A DNA stretch of 14,769 nt, taken from NCBI RefSeq assembly GCF_900142955.1, contig NZ_FRCP01000034.1:1-14769 (forward strand), given 5' to 3'. Shown one piece after another: positions 6,877 to 14,472 of the stretch. The notes under the pieces are model-generated. The model was not told the origin of the DNA and did not search any database. It saw only the letters and a list, made by a program, of their open reading frames with translations. A program made the translations under genes and the position numbers. How positions within the stretch are numbered: the stretch's first letter is position 1; every line of letters starts with the position of its first letter. This DNA is from Anaerosporobacter mobilis DSM 15930. GTDB taxonomy: Bacteria; Bacillota; Clostridia; Lachnospirales; Lachnospiraceae.

Positions 6877-8649
6877 TTATTGTATAATATTGTTGTGTAA
6901 TACTGCTTTACCTATTCGAATCCTACTAACCGTATGGTTATTTTGATTAGTATTTATAGTCAAACCATACCTTTCTCCATACAAAATCCTCAAACGCTGG
7001 TTAACATTACGTATTCCTAGGTTCAAACTTGTTTCTGAACCTAATACACCCTCGGAATTTAATATCTGATTGATTTTTTTAATGTCCTGGTCTGTTAATG
7101 TCCCATTATCTTCAATGTCTACAACAATATCCTCCATATCTTCATAGATTGATATAATAATCTTCCCTTGCCTTAAGGTACTAGTTCCATGTTCTATAGC
7201 ATTCTCAACAATTGGTTGAATTATCAACCTTGGGACTTCATATGTTAATAGTTGTTCATCAATATTTTTAACTACTTCAATTTTACCTTGAAATCTCTGT
7301 CTGATAATATATAGATACGAATCCACGTAACTTAACTCTTCTTCTAATGGAATAACATGTTGATTCTTTCGGTTCATGGTAGCATTTAACATCGTAGACA
7401 ATGCTTCAATCATTCCACTTACACGTTGATTTCCACCAAGTCTCGCCTCCCAGTTAATAATCTCTAATGTATTATTAAGAAAATGTGGATTAATCTGCGA
7501 TTGTAGCGCTTTAATCTTAGCATCCCTCAATGCTAATTCTTCCATATAAATTTGCTCAAACTGATACTGTAGCTCCAATGACATTTCATTAAAAACATTT
7601 CCTAAGTAATCAAATTCATAACTGCTACTTAACTTAGTCACCTGAAATCCATACTTTTTATTTGTAATCTTATGTGCCGCTTCAACAAGGGATTTAATCG
7701 GCTTAGTTACTTTGCGATTAAAGAATATAATTACCATCATTACTAATGGAATCATAAAAATTAATACGATAACCCCTATGTATTTGACCATATCTAATTC
7801 CCCAATAATCATATTCGAATCCAATTGTATAACAAATGCTAGCTTATGTTGATCCAATTTACTAACGCGGTAGACAACATCTTTTGAATCCCTATTGTGA
7901 TAATTGCTCTCATCTGTAACAGTAGTAAGCTCATCCTTTGATAAGATATTGTCTATATTACTATTTAATAGCGGTTCTCCATCCATATAGATTTCTCCTA
8001 TCTGATATCCCCAAATGCTCTTTAAACTCTTAAACATGGATTTTGTGTTAATCTCCATTACAATTACAGCATAAGGTTCAAAATTAGATTTTACTAGGTT
8101 ACGAATCATATATAAATGTCCCTCAATATTAAGTAATTCAATATTCGTATCAATATCCACTGCCTTATCAAGTACTTTCGATAGTCCTATTCGCTTAAAC
8201 TCGAGTACACTTGTATAGGTGGCTTCCTTTGAATTACTATATGTAGAGTAAACCATGCTCGGATCATCTAAGAACACCAACATAGTACTCAGAAAGCTTT
8301 CGTTATATTTATATTGTTGGGCTAAGAACTGATTAACCGTGTCATAAAACTTTCTCTTATCTTGGTCTTTTTGGTAGGCGTAATAACTATCACGAATAGT
8401 AGATATATACGACGCATTCCTTGATGCAAGTCTCGCTCCCTCCATCTGCATCAGACAAATCTCAACCGCTTTATCCGATGAAGAGATAATAGTGTCTTCT
8501 GTCTGTCCACTTAACTTAGTTGACATGAAAAAAAGCATGATAAATACTAGTAATGCTAGCGGTAGCAGCCAACATAAAACAAGCATTCGTATCATGCTCC
8601 ATTGAAGAGATTGTTTCTTTTCATTTTCTTTTTCATAATCTATCTGCAT
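6877..8649 (-). CDS. YesM-type membrane sensor histidine kinase
   Basis: The protein is 590 residues. One membrane helix (about 18-43) and a second (about 290-311) enclose an extracellular sensor region of about 245 residues. A HAMP-like segment (312-365) and a coiled linker lead to a His_kinase domain (PF06580 type) with phospho-acceptor His389 in SQINPHFLNN. The ATPase domain has the N-box with Glu482-Asn483, the G1 motif DIEDNG (Asp514, Gly516) and the G2 region LGIRN at about 544-548. The start at 8649 was chosen because AGGAGG lies 6 nt upstream; an in-frame ATG at 8703 lies in the promoter inverted repeat. It probably senses an extracellular sugar or sugar-bound binding protein and phosphorylates the response regulator at 2718-3491, which is separated from it by the transporter genes. 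Confidence 0.92.
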   Translation of the reverse strand: MQIDYEKENEKKQSLQWSMIRMLVLCWLLPLALLVFIMLFFMSTKLSGQTEDTIISSSDKAVEICLMQMEGARLASRNASYISTIRDSYYAYQKDQDKRKFYDTVNQFLAQQYKYNESFLSTMLVFLDDPSMVYSTYSNSKEATYTSVLEFKRIGLSKVLDKAVDIDTNIELLNIEGHLYMIRNLVKSNFEPYAVIVMEINTKSMFKSLKSIWGYQIGEIYMDGEPLLNSNIDNILSKDELTTVTDESNYHNRDSKDVVYRVSKLDQHKLAFVIQLDSNMIIGELDMVKYIGVIVLIFMIPLVMMVIIFFNRKVTKPIKSLVEAAHKITNKKYGFQVTKLSSSYEFDYLGNVFNEMSLELQYQFEQIYMEELALRDAKIKALQSQINPHFLNNTLEIINWEARLGGNQRVSGMIEALSTMLNATMNRKNQHVIPLEEELSYVDSYLYIIRQRFQGKIEVVKNIDEQLLTYEVPRLIIQPIVENAIEHGTSTLRQGKIIISIYEDMEDIVVDIEDNGTLTDQDIKKINQILNSEGVLGSETSLNLGIRNVNQRLRILYGERYGLTINTNQNNHTVSRIRIGKAVLHNNIIQ

Positions 8650-8699
8650 AGTTTTCCTCCTATACCCCTTATTCCATTCTTTATCTTTATAGTACAAAT

Positions 8700-8758
8700 A
8701 CACACGTACAATACATCACATTTGCTATGGCAACAATTATGATGTAATTTACGTGTGT
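8700..8758 (-). promoter_or_regulatory. Long interrupted inverted repeat over a candidate kinase promoter
   Basis: Arms 8700-8708 (ACACACGTA) and 8750-8758 match perfectly, as do inner arms 8712-8718 (TACATCA) and 8740-8746. The full 19-nt arms agree at 17 positions. The 21-nt loop holds a smaller TTGC/GCAA hairpin. Within it, on the minus strand, is a possible promoter: TTGTTG (8731-8736), a 17-nt spacer and TATTGT (8708-8713). It may be an operator, or an RNA structure at the end of the mutase transcript. It lacks a T-tract, so a simple terminator is unlikely. Confidence 0.5.
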
Positions 8759-8821
8759 TTATAAATTCTCATGGTTTATTATTAGGGATATTGTTTATCT
8801 TATACTTAGATTATATCAATA

Positions 8822-10267
8822 CTAGCAGGTGGAAATCAATGAATTCTTATCATCACATAGATGTAAGAATTCAGCATAAATATCGCAGATATTCTTAGCT
8901 TCTTTCTCTGTCGGCATTTCACAGAAGATACGTAATAAAGGCTCTGTTCCAGAAAACCGGGTGATTACCCAGCCACCATTCTTAAAGTATACTTTACTTC
9001 CATCTATATAAGATACATGATCAATTTCATATGGAAGATCTGGAATTTCCTTCTCTTCCATAAGCAAATCATACATAGCCTCCTTCTTCTCTCTAGAGAA
9101 TCGATAATCCCGTTCCTCCATGTAGTTACTTCCAAATTCTTCTTCTACTTCTTTACTAATCTCAGATAACTTCTTGCCTGTAACAGCAATCATCTCAACA
9201 AGTAGCATCGCTGCGTAGATACCATCTTTTCCATGAATGTGTCCTAGTACAGTTAAACCACCTGATGATTCGCCTCCAATGATTGCATTCGTCTCTATCA
9301 TCTTAGCAGAGATATGCTTAAATCCAACAGGTACTTCATAGCACTCTTGACCAAATCTATGTGCCACTTTATCAAGCATATGAGTGGTTGCAATATTTCT
9401 TACTACAGGCCCTTCCCAGCCTTTGTATCTTGTCAAATAATAATATAATACAACTAAGATTTCATTGGAATGAAGAAATCTTCCCGTATCATCAATAATA
9501 CCAATTCGGTCAGCATCTCCGTCTGTTGCTATTCCAATATCATAATGCCCTTCTACTACGGTGTTTTGCAAGCTTCTTAATGTAGCTGCCGATGGCGAAG
9601 GTAATTTACCTCCGAATAAAGTGTCATGACGTTCATGAATGGTTTTCACATCACAACGAGCCGTATGTAGAATCATATTGAGTGAAGTTTCACTAACCCC
9701 ATACATTGGATCCAGCGCAATTCTAAGATTTTTCTCTCGGATTGCATTCATATCAACTGCTTTAATTATACTATCCAAGTACTCATTGAGTGGAAAGATT
9801 TCAACAATCTTACCTGCCTTTTTCCCTGCTTCATATTCCATCTCAACGATGTCATCGAGTGTAAGTTTATTAATATAGCGTTCAATATCTTCTGTCTGCT
9901 CCTCATTGGCATCTCTACCACCATATGTAAACACTTTGATTCCATTATATATGGCTGGATTATGACTTGCTGTTACCATCATACCATAATGCATCTGATG
10001 ATTCATAACATAGTACATTACAAGCGGAGTTGGTACCGAACGATTTATTAAATATGCTGTAATTCCTTCTGCAGCGAAAATCTGTGCTGCCCACTGCATT
10101 GCTTCCTTTGCTAAGAAACGACGGTCATATCCAATTACAATACCGTCTTCCTCCACTCCTTCTTCTTTCATCTTCTCAACCATGGCTCTTGCTAATAATT
10201 GAATATTCTCTTTCGTGAATTCATCTCCTATTATTGCACGCCATCCACCAGTACCAAACTTAATCAT
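8822..10267 (-). CDS. Alpha-D-phosphohexomutase, probably GlcNAc-1-P to GlcNAc-6-P
   Basis: The protein is 481 residues of the phosphoglucomutase/phosphomannomutase superfamily. All four active-site signatures are present: the phosphoserine loop TASHNP with Ser101, the metal-binding loop DGDADR at 249-254, the sugar-binding loop GGESSGG at 331-337, and the phosphate-binding RFSGTEP at 437-443. The family moves phosphate between C1 and C6 of a hexose. Its gene starts 27 bp after the GH94 gene, so it is almost certainly co-transcribed with it, and its natural substrate should be the GlcNAc-1-phosphate that enzyme makes. The sugar loop differs from the GEQSGH form usual in GlmM, so glucose or mannose phosphates remain possible. 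AAAGGAG lies 12-13 nt before the ATG, a rather long spacing; an ATG nearer to it is followed at once by a stop. Confidence 0.88.
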   Translation of the reverse strand: MIKFGTGGWRAIIGDEFTKENIQLLARAMVEKMKEEGVEEDGIVIGYDRRFLAKEAMQWAAQIFAAEGITAYLINRSVPTPLVMYYVMNHQMHYGMMVTASHNPAIYNGIKVFTYGGRDANEEQTEDIERYINKLTLDDIVEMEYEAGKKAGKIVEIFPLNEYLDSIIKAVDMNAIREKNLRIALDPMYGVSETSLNMILHTARCDVKTIHERHDTLFGGKLPSPSAATLRSLQNTVVEGHYDIGIATDGDADRIGIIDDTGRFLHSNEILVVLYYYLTRYKGWEGPVVRNIATTHMLDKVAHRFGQECYEVPVGFKHISAKMIETNAIIGGESSGGLTVLGHIHGKDGIYAAMLLVEMIAVTGKKLSEISKEVEEEFGSNYMEERDYRFSREKKEAMYDLLMEEKEIPDLPYEIDHVSYIDGSKVYFKNGGWVITRFSGTEPLLRIFCEMPTEKEAKNICDIYAEFLHLCDDKNSLISTC

Positions 10268-10294
10268 TATATAATCATGCTCCTTTCCTTCATT

Positions 10295-12691
10295 TTATCC
10301 CATTATGATCTCAACTGTATGGGTTGTATTTGGTTCTTGTACATTAATTTGTTCTACTTCCTTACCATCTACAATTATTTTCTTAACACCTTTCATTACA
10401 CCGTTTGGATTCGTTACATGAATATTATAAGTAGCCTCTCTCCATACTCTTGTAACATCAAATTCCTTCCAATCGCTTGGAATACATGGATCTATTTCGA
10501 GGTAATCAAAATCAGGTCGCACACCTAATATATATCTAGTTGCAGAAAAATACGCCCAACCTCCTGTACCAGTCATGAAAGGATGTCTTGCTCTACCAAA
10601 AGCTGTATGATCCGGACCAACTACGAATTGACAATAAGAGTATGGCTCTGCTTCTCTAACTTCAATCTTATCATTTTGATAATATGGGCATAACGCATTG
10701 TAAAATTCTACTGCACGGTCTCCACGTCCAATCATACATTCCGCCGCCCATGCCCAAGGATTTGGATGAGAGAAGATTGCTCCATTTTCTTTTAATCCTG
10801 GGTAAACTCTTGTTACAAAACCAATAGAATCATCTGGCTTTGTATAAGATGGTGCATTCAATCGTATGCCATAAGGAGTAAACAGATATTCATACACACT
10901 ATCCATAGCTTTTGTTGCTTTTTCATCATTTGCTGCTCCTGATAATACTGCCCAGGTATTGGATTCTAGATGTACTTTTCCTTCTATATCCTTACTTGTT
11001 CCAATCTTAACACCTTCTTTTGTTATTCCGCGTATAAACCAGTCGCCATCCCATAGAACATCATTACAAACTTTTTTAACTTCCTGTGACATCTTTGTAT
11101 ATTTATCTATTTCTGCCTGACGTCCAAGCACTTCAGATAATTGTAAGAATTTATCAATTGCCCAATAATGAAGAAAAGATACCATAGCACTTTCTCCTCC
11201 ACCAAGGTTCAGACAGTCATTCCAGTCTGCTCTTAGCCCCTTACAGATTCCTGTACTACCAACTTGCTTGTATGAAAAATCAAGTATTTTTTCCATATGT
11301 TCATATATAGTACCTTCTCCACCATCTGCATAGGTAATAATCTGATCTACAAATCCCTTGTCTCCAGTTTCTTTTATGTACTCTACAATCGATGCTATTA
11401 ACCATAATGCATCATCTGAACATGCATCTTCAATTCCATGTACTATACTTTCTTTAGATGCTGTTGGTACAACGGTTGGAGATTTGAATGGCTTTTTATC
11501 TTCTTTGCTTTCTTTCTTAAACCATTCTGGTTGGAATAAGTGAAGACCATACCCTTCTGATACAACACCTTGTAGTAATTGAATAATACGCTCTTTACAT
11601 TTTTCCGGATTTGAATGAGGAATTGTCATAGCATCTTGTGCCGTATCTCTGAATCCCAAACCTGTTCTTCCACCTACTTCAATAAAAGAGGCAAATCTTG
11701 AGAACATTACGTTAATTTCCGATTGATACAAATTCCATGTATTTATTAAAACATTCATTCCTTCATTCGGTGTTTGTATTTGTAAACATTTGAATTTGTT
11801 ATCCCAATAATTTCTTAAATCAGTATATACAGCATCTACATTTTTTAAATCACTATATTTTTCTCTGATTTTTTGTCCTTCTTCACGATTTCCCTCTCCA
11901 AGCATATAGATTACTCTTATTTCTTCGCCTGGTTGTAAGATTATCTTTTTATGAAGAGATCCACAATGATTATTACCTAATTCTGATGAATTGCTGCAGT
12001 ATCCTCGTTCAACCGCAACCGGATTATCTTCTGTATGATATAATCCTAAGAATTTATCTCGTAAGCAATCATAGCTATCTGGTTCAAAATTCGCCGTAAA
12101 ATACTGATATCCAAACTCTTCATAGAATAAATCATATTCGATCACTGAATCTTTATAGTTAGAGCCTGCACAATATAGGCTCATCTGATAATTCTGATTG
12201 TCAATCATAATATGGTGATAAGAGAATTCACAATAAGAGAATAAGCTTAGCTCTCTTACCTTATCATCTTCGTTCTTAATTGTTACATCCCATAATTCAA
12301 CATTATCCTCAATTGGGACTACTAGTGTTTGTTTTGCTTTGATCTTATCATGTTCACACTCATATACAGAATATGACATACCATGTCTACAAGTATATGA
12401 ATATTCGTCCAAAGGCTTATTCGTTGGCTGCCAAGAAACACTCCAATAATCCTTTGATTCTTCATCTCTTATATATACATAATGTCCTGGTCGATCCATT
12501 GGTACACTATTACCTCGGAATCTAGTCATTCGATGGTATTCTGGGGATTTGTAAAATGCATATCCTCCTGCCGTATGATTAACTACCACACATAGATCTT
12601 TTACCCCAAGATAATTTGTCCAAGAAGTTGGTAAATCTACTCTTTCAATACAATATTCCCTTTTGTCTACATCAAAATATCCATATTTCAC
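10295..12691 (-). CDS. GH94 N,N'-diacetylchitobiose phosphorylase
   Basis: This enzyme splits N,N'-diacetylchitobiose with inorganic phosphate into alpha-GlcNAc-1-phosphate and GlcNAc, saving an ATP compared with hydrolysis. The protein is 798 residues, the length of Vibrio chitobiose phosphorylase (about 800), and resembles it along its whole length as I remember that sequence: MKYGYFD start, RPGHYVY near 67-73, IEVGGRTGLG near 337-346, LRADWNDCLNLGGGES near 486-501, and ENGAIFSHPNPWAW near 635-648. Asp492 in the WND motif matches the general acid reported for the Vibrio enzyme. His642 and Thr709 are the likely phosphate ligands. There is no signal peptide, so it acts in the cytoplasm. Translation starts at GTG with AGAGGAGG 8 nt upstream; an ATG in between is out of frame. 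Cellobiose phosphorylase is the main alternative, but the nag genes nearby favour chitobiose. Confidence 0.9.
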   Translation of the reverse strand: MKYGYFDVDKREYCIERVDLPTSWTNYLGVKDLCVVVNHTAGGYAFYKSPEYHRMTRFRGNSVPMDRPGHYVYIRDEESKDYWSVSWQPTNKPLDEYSYTCRHGMSYSVYECEHDKIKAKQTLVVPIEDNVELWDVTIKNEDDKVRELSLFSYCEFSYHHIMIDNQNYQMSLYCAGSNYKDSVIEYDLFYEEFGYQYFTANFEPDSYDCLRDKFLGLYHTEDNPVAVERGYCSNSSELGNNHCGSLHKKIILQPGEEIRVIYMLGEGNREEGQKIREKYSDLKNVDAVYTDLRNYWDNKFKCLQIQTPNEGMNVLINTWNLYQSEINVMFSRFASFIEVGGRTGLGFRDTAQDAMTIPHSNPEKCKERIIQLLQGVVSEGYGLHLFQPEWFKKESKEDKKPFKSPTVVPTASKESIVHGIEDACSDDALWLIASIVEYIKETGDKGFVDQIITYADGGEGTIYEHMEKILDFSYKQVGSTGICKGLRADWNDCLNLGGGESAMVSFLHYWAIDKFLQLSEVLGRQAEIDKYTKMSQEVKKVCNDVLWDGDWFIRGITKEGVKIGTSKDIEGKVHLESNTWAVLSGAANDEKATKAMDSVYEYLFTPYGIRLNAPSYTKPDDSIGFVTRVYPGLKENGAIFSHPNPWAWAAECMIGRGDRAVEFYNALCPYYQNDKIEVREAEPYSYCQFVVGPDHTAFGRARHPFMTGTGGWAYFSATRYILGVRPDFDYLEIDPCIPSDWKEFDVTRVWREATYNIHVTNPNGVMKGVKKIIVDGKEVEQINVQEPNTTHTVEIIMG

Positions 12692-12741
12692 TGTTCATTC
12701 CTCCTCTAGAAAACTTATATTTAATATACTCCTCTAGTAAA

Positions 12742-12747
12742 ATTATA
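12742..12747 (-). promoter_or_regulatory. -10 box of a candidate GH94-mutase promoter
   Basis: On the minus strand a perfect TATAAT lies about 50 nt before the GTG start. The 17-nt-spaced -35 position reads TATGTT (12765-12770), which is poor, so the promoter may need an activator such as the YesN-type regulator. Confidence 0.4.
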
Positions 12748-12821
12748 CCGATGCCTCTTAAGAAAACATACTGTAAACCATGCGAAAATTTGCACATTCT
12801 TGCTGATTAAAGCAAAAATAT

Positions 12822-12852
12822 AGCCGGAATTTCTTCTGTCTAAATTCCGGCT
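12822..12852 (-). terminator. Intrinsic terminator after the HD-GYP gene
   Basis: An 11-bp perfect stem with a GCCGG core (12822-12832 with 12842-12852) and a 9-nt loop is seen. On the minus strand it is followed by ATATTTTT. It separates the HD-GYP gene from the GH94 operon. Confidence 0.8.
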
Positions 12853-12888
12853 TTTGTTATAAATTTTTGATTGTTAATTATGCATCTA

Positions 12889-13959
12889 TTATACAAATTT
12901 TATAATTTGTAATTCTTTTTTCTCTGATAAATTAATAAATTCTTCACCGCATTTTAAAGTCGGCCTAGACATATCAGACTTATTAATATATATAATTCTG
13001 CCTACTCGGTTATCACTAAGGAGCACATCACATCCTATATACGTATCCATAATCCCTGTTAGGAATACCATTATATACTGTGTATCATACTTTGACATAC
13101 CATCTTTTTCGAATTCCCGAATTAATGAAAAAGGATTTCTTGCTCCATCTTCTGTCAATGTTAATTCATCATAGGCATCCGCTATTGTTACTATCTTTGA
13201 ATATGTACATATCGTGGGACTCATAATCTGTAATGGATACCCTGAACCATCAACTTTCTCATGATGTGTTAATGCTGTTAATCCAATTTGACGATTAAGT
13301 TCGCGTTTCATTAGATAACGATATCCGTATATCGTATGTTTCTGTAACAAATCCTTATCCTCTTTGGTAAGTTCATCTTCCTTCTTTTGTAAGATTTCTT
13401 CTGGCATCATTAACATTCCTATATCATGAAACAATCCGGCAAGGGTAATATCGTTAATTTCTTTCTCTGAAAACTTTAGCCATTTGGCCAAAACATTGGA
13501 TATTAATGCTGTATTCAAGCTATGCATATACATTCGATTTTGTTTCAACTGCATACCATACAAGGCATCAAATAATTCATTTGTGTTATCAACTTTATGT
13601 AAGACAGTATTTATCCCACTAATGATCTCTTCTTTATTCACCTTTTTGTCACGAGCAATTACATCATTAAATTGACCTTGAATATTAGAGTAGCATAGTG
13701 TGTACTTATGGTTAATCTCCTTAAACTTAGTAGTTTTACGAATTTCCTTAAGATGTGTTTCTAACCCTTCTAGCCTTCTATCCTCATTGGATGTGTCCAG
13801 TATCCTTACTTCATAGATATTATTATTTTCTAGTAGTTTTAAAACACGATTGTCAACCACTGTTCCACTATTGACTAAAATAGTACCATAGGTAGTTAAT
13901 ACATCTCCATAAATAATCATATTTTCTTTTAAATCTTTACGTTTAATTAACCTCTTCAT
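12889..13959 (-). CDS. HD-GYP domain protein, probable cyclic-di-GMP phosphodiesterase
   Basis: The protein is 356 residues. The N-terminal 100 or so residues are a small domain of the kind often found before HD-GYP domains. The catalytic domain runs from about 135 to 285, with His146, the HD pair His178-Asp179 (HDIG), His208, the HHEKVDGSGYP motif at 232-242 and a downstream IADAYDELT at 259-267. These motifs fit hydrolysis of cyclic di-GMP. The C-terminal 55 residues (VGRIIYI onward) resemble an add-on seen in clostridial members. There is no membrane segment or signal peptide. GGAGAG lies about 5 nt before the ATG. It is bounded by its own terminator and seems unrelated in function to the chitobiose genes. 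Activity on cyclic di-GMP is inferred from motifs only. Confidence 0.88.
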   Translation of the reverse strand: MKRLIKRKDLKENMIIYGDVLTTYGTILVNSGTVVDNRVLKLLENNNIYEVRILDTSNEDRRLEGLETHLKEIRKTTKFKEINHKYTLCYSNIQGQFNDVIARDKKVNKEEIISGINTVLHKVDNTNELFDALYGMQLKQNRMYMHSLNTALISNVLAKWLKFSEKEINDITLAGLFHDIGMLMMPEEILQKKEDELTKEDKDLLQKHTIYGYRYLMKRELNRQIGLTALTHHEKVDGSGYPLQIMSPTICTYSKIVTIADAYDELTLTEDGARNPFSLIREFEKDGMSKYDTQYIMVFLTGIMDTYIGCDVLLSDNRVGRIIYINKSDMSRPTLKCGEEFINLSEKKELQIIKFV

Positions 13960-13976
13960 TGTTCTCTCCTATCCTG

Positions 13977-14003
13977 ATTAAGATTACTCAATTAAGATTA
14001 CTC
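13977..14003. repeat. Short tandem repeat before the HD-GYP gene
   Basis: ATTAAGATTACTC occurs twice (13977-13989 and 13991-14003), separated by one A, in the predicted 5' leader of the HD-GYP gene. It could be a pair of protein sites or simply a slippage duplication. Confidence 0.6.
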
Positions 14004-14040
14004 TCCTACGCTTTATCATAAGTTACTGATAAGTATCTTT

Positions 14041-14068
14041 ATTTTATCAAAAATATTTTGACTTTCAT
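14041..14068 (-). promoter_or_regulatory. Candidate HD-GYP gene promoter
   Basis: On the minus strand ATGAAA (14063-14068), a 16-nt spacer and TAAAAT (14041-14046) with an extended TGn are seen. A small inverted repeat, TCAAAA/TTTTGA (14047-14061), fills the spacer. The -35 is weak. Confidence 0.35.
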
Positions 14069-14069
14069 A

Positions 14070-14117
14070 TCGGTAAATAGTTTCATTCTTTGGGTATAAT
14101 ATCATATCATTTACCGA
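14070..14117. repeat. Inverted repeat upstream of the HD-GYP promoter
   Basis: TCGGTAAAT (14070-14078) is repeated inverted as ATTTACCGA (14109-14117), with 30 nt between. It lies just upstream of the candidate HD-GYP promoter and could be a regulator site or a hairpin. Confidence 0.5.
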
Positions 14118-14172
14118 TTTGCTCGACTATTTCGGAGTTTTTTTCCTTATTACCCCAAATATATCTTCCATA

Positions 14173-14385
14173 TGGTTACGTGTTTTATTAACTATTTATT
14201 ATCCATTTACTTCACCTATGCACAAATTAGTTCCCATTGTACCAAAAACACCTAACCGAGTGGTTACGTGTTTTCATTATCTAATTATTACAATTAGCTA
14301 ATCACGCTTATAAATAACATACCATATATATGTAACTAATCATATATAAGTAACTGATTACGTTTATGTCACTGATCACATGCAA
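14173..14385. repeat. Degenerate direct repeats in the gene-free spacer beside the rRNA operon
   Basis: The 14-mer TGGTTACGTGTTTT occurs at 14173-14186 and 14261-14274, and similarity continues for about 20 nt after each. From 14294 on, a related unit repeats with an 18-nt period at 14314, 14332, 14350 and 14368, each agreeing with its neighbour at about 12-13 of 18 positions; an earlier unit lies at 14294-14311. No credible gene is present in 13960-14389. Confidence 0.55.
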
Positions 14386-14419
14386 AAAAAGCCATTAATC
14401 AATTACAATTAATGGCTTT
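14384..14419 (-). terminator. Intrinsic terminator of the 23S rRNA transcript
   Basis: A perfect stem AGCCATTAAT (14390-14399 with 14408-14417, extendable by two A-T pairs) with an 8-nt loop is followed on the minus strand by seven Ts. It lies about 55 nt after the 23S 3' end. Confidence 0.85.
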
Positions 14420-14472
14420 CCTTTTCTTATATCTTCAAAACTACACATTGAATTTTTGTCAGATCATTCTTT

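Noticed and set aside
12772..12785. TGTAAACCATGCGA as a possible cre site before the GH94 gene
   Set aside because: Only the left half matches the cre consensus; the CG centre and right half do not.
14119..14301. 60-codon plus-strand open frame in the rRNA-proximal spacer
   Set aside because: It has no ribosome binding site, spans the degenerate repeats, and resembles nothing I recognise.
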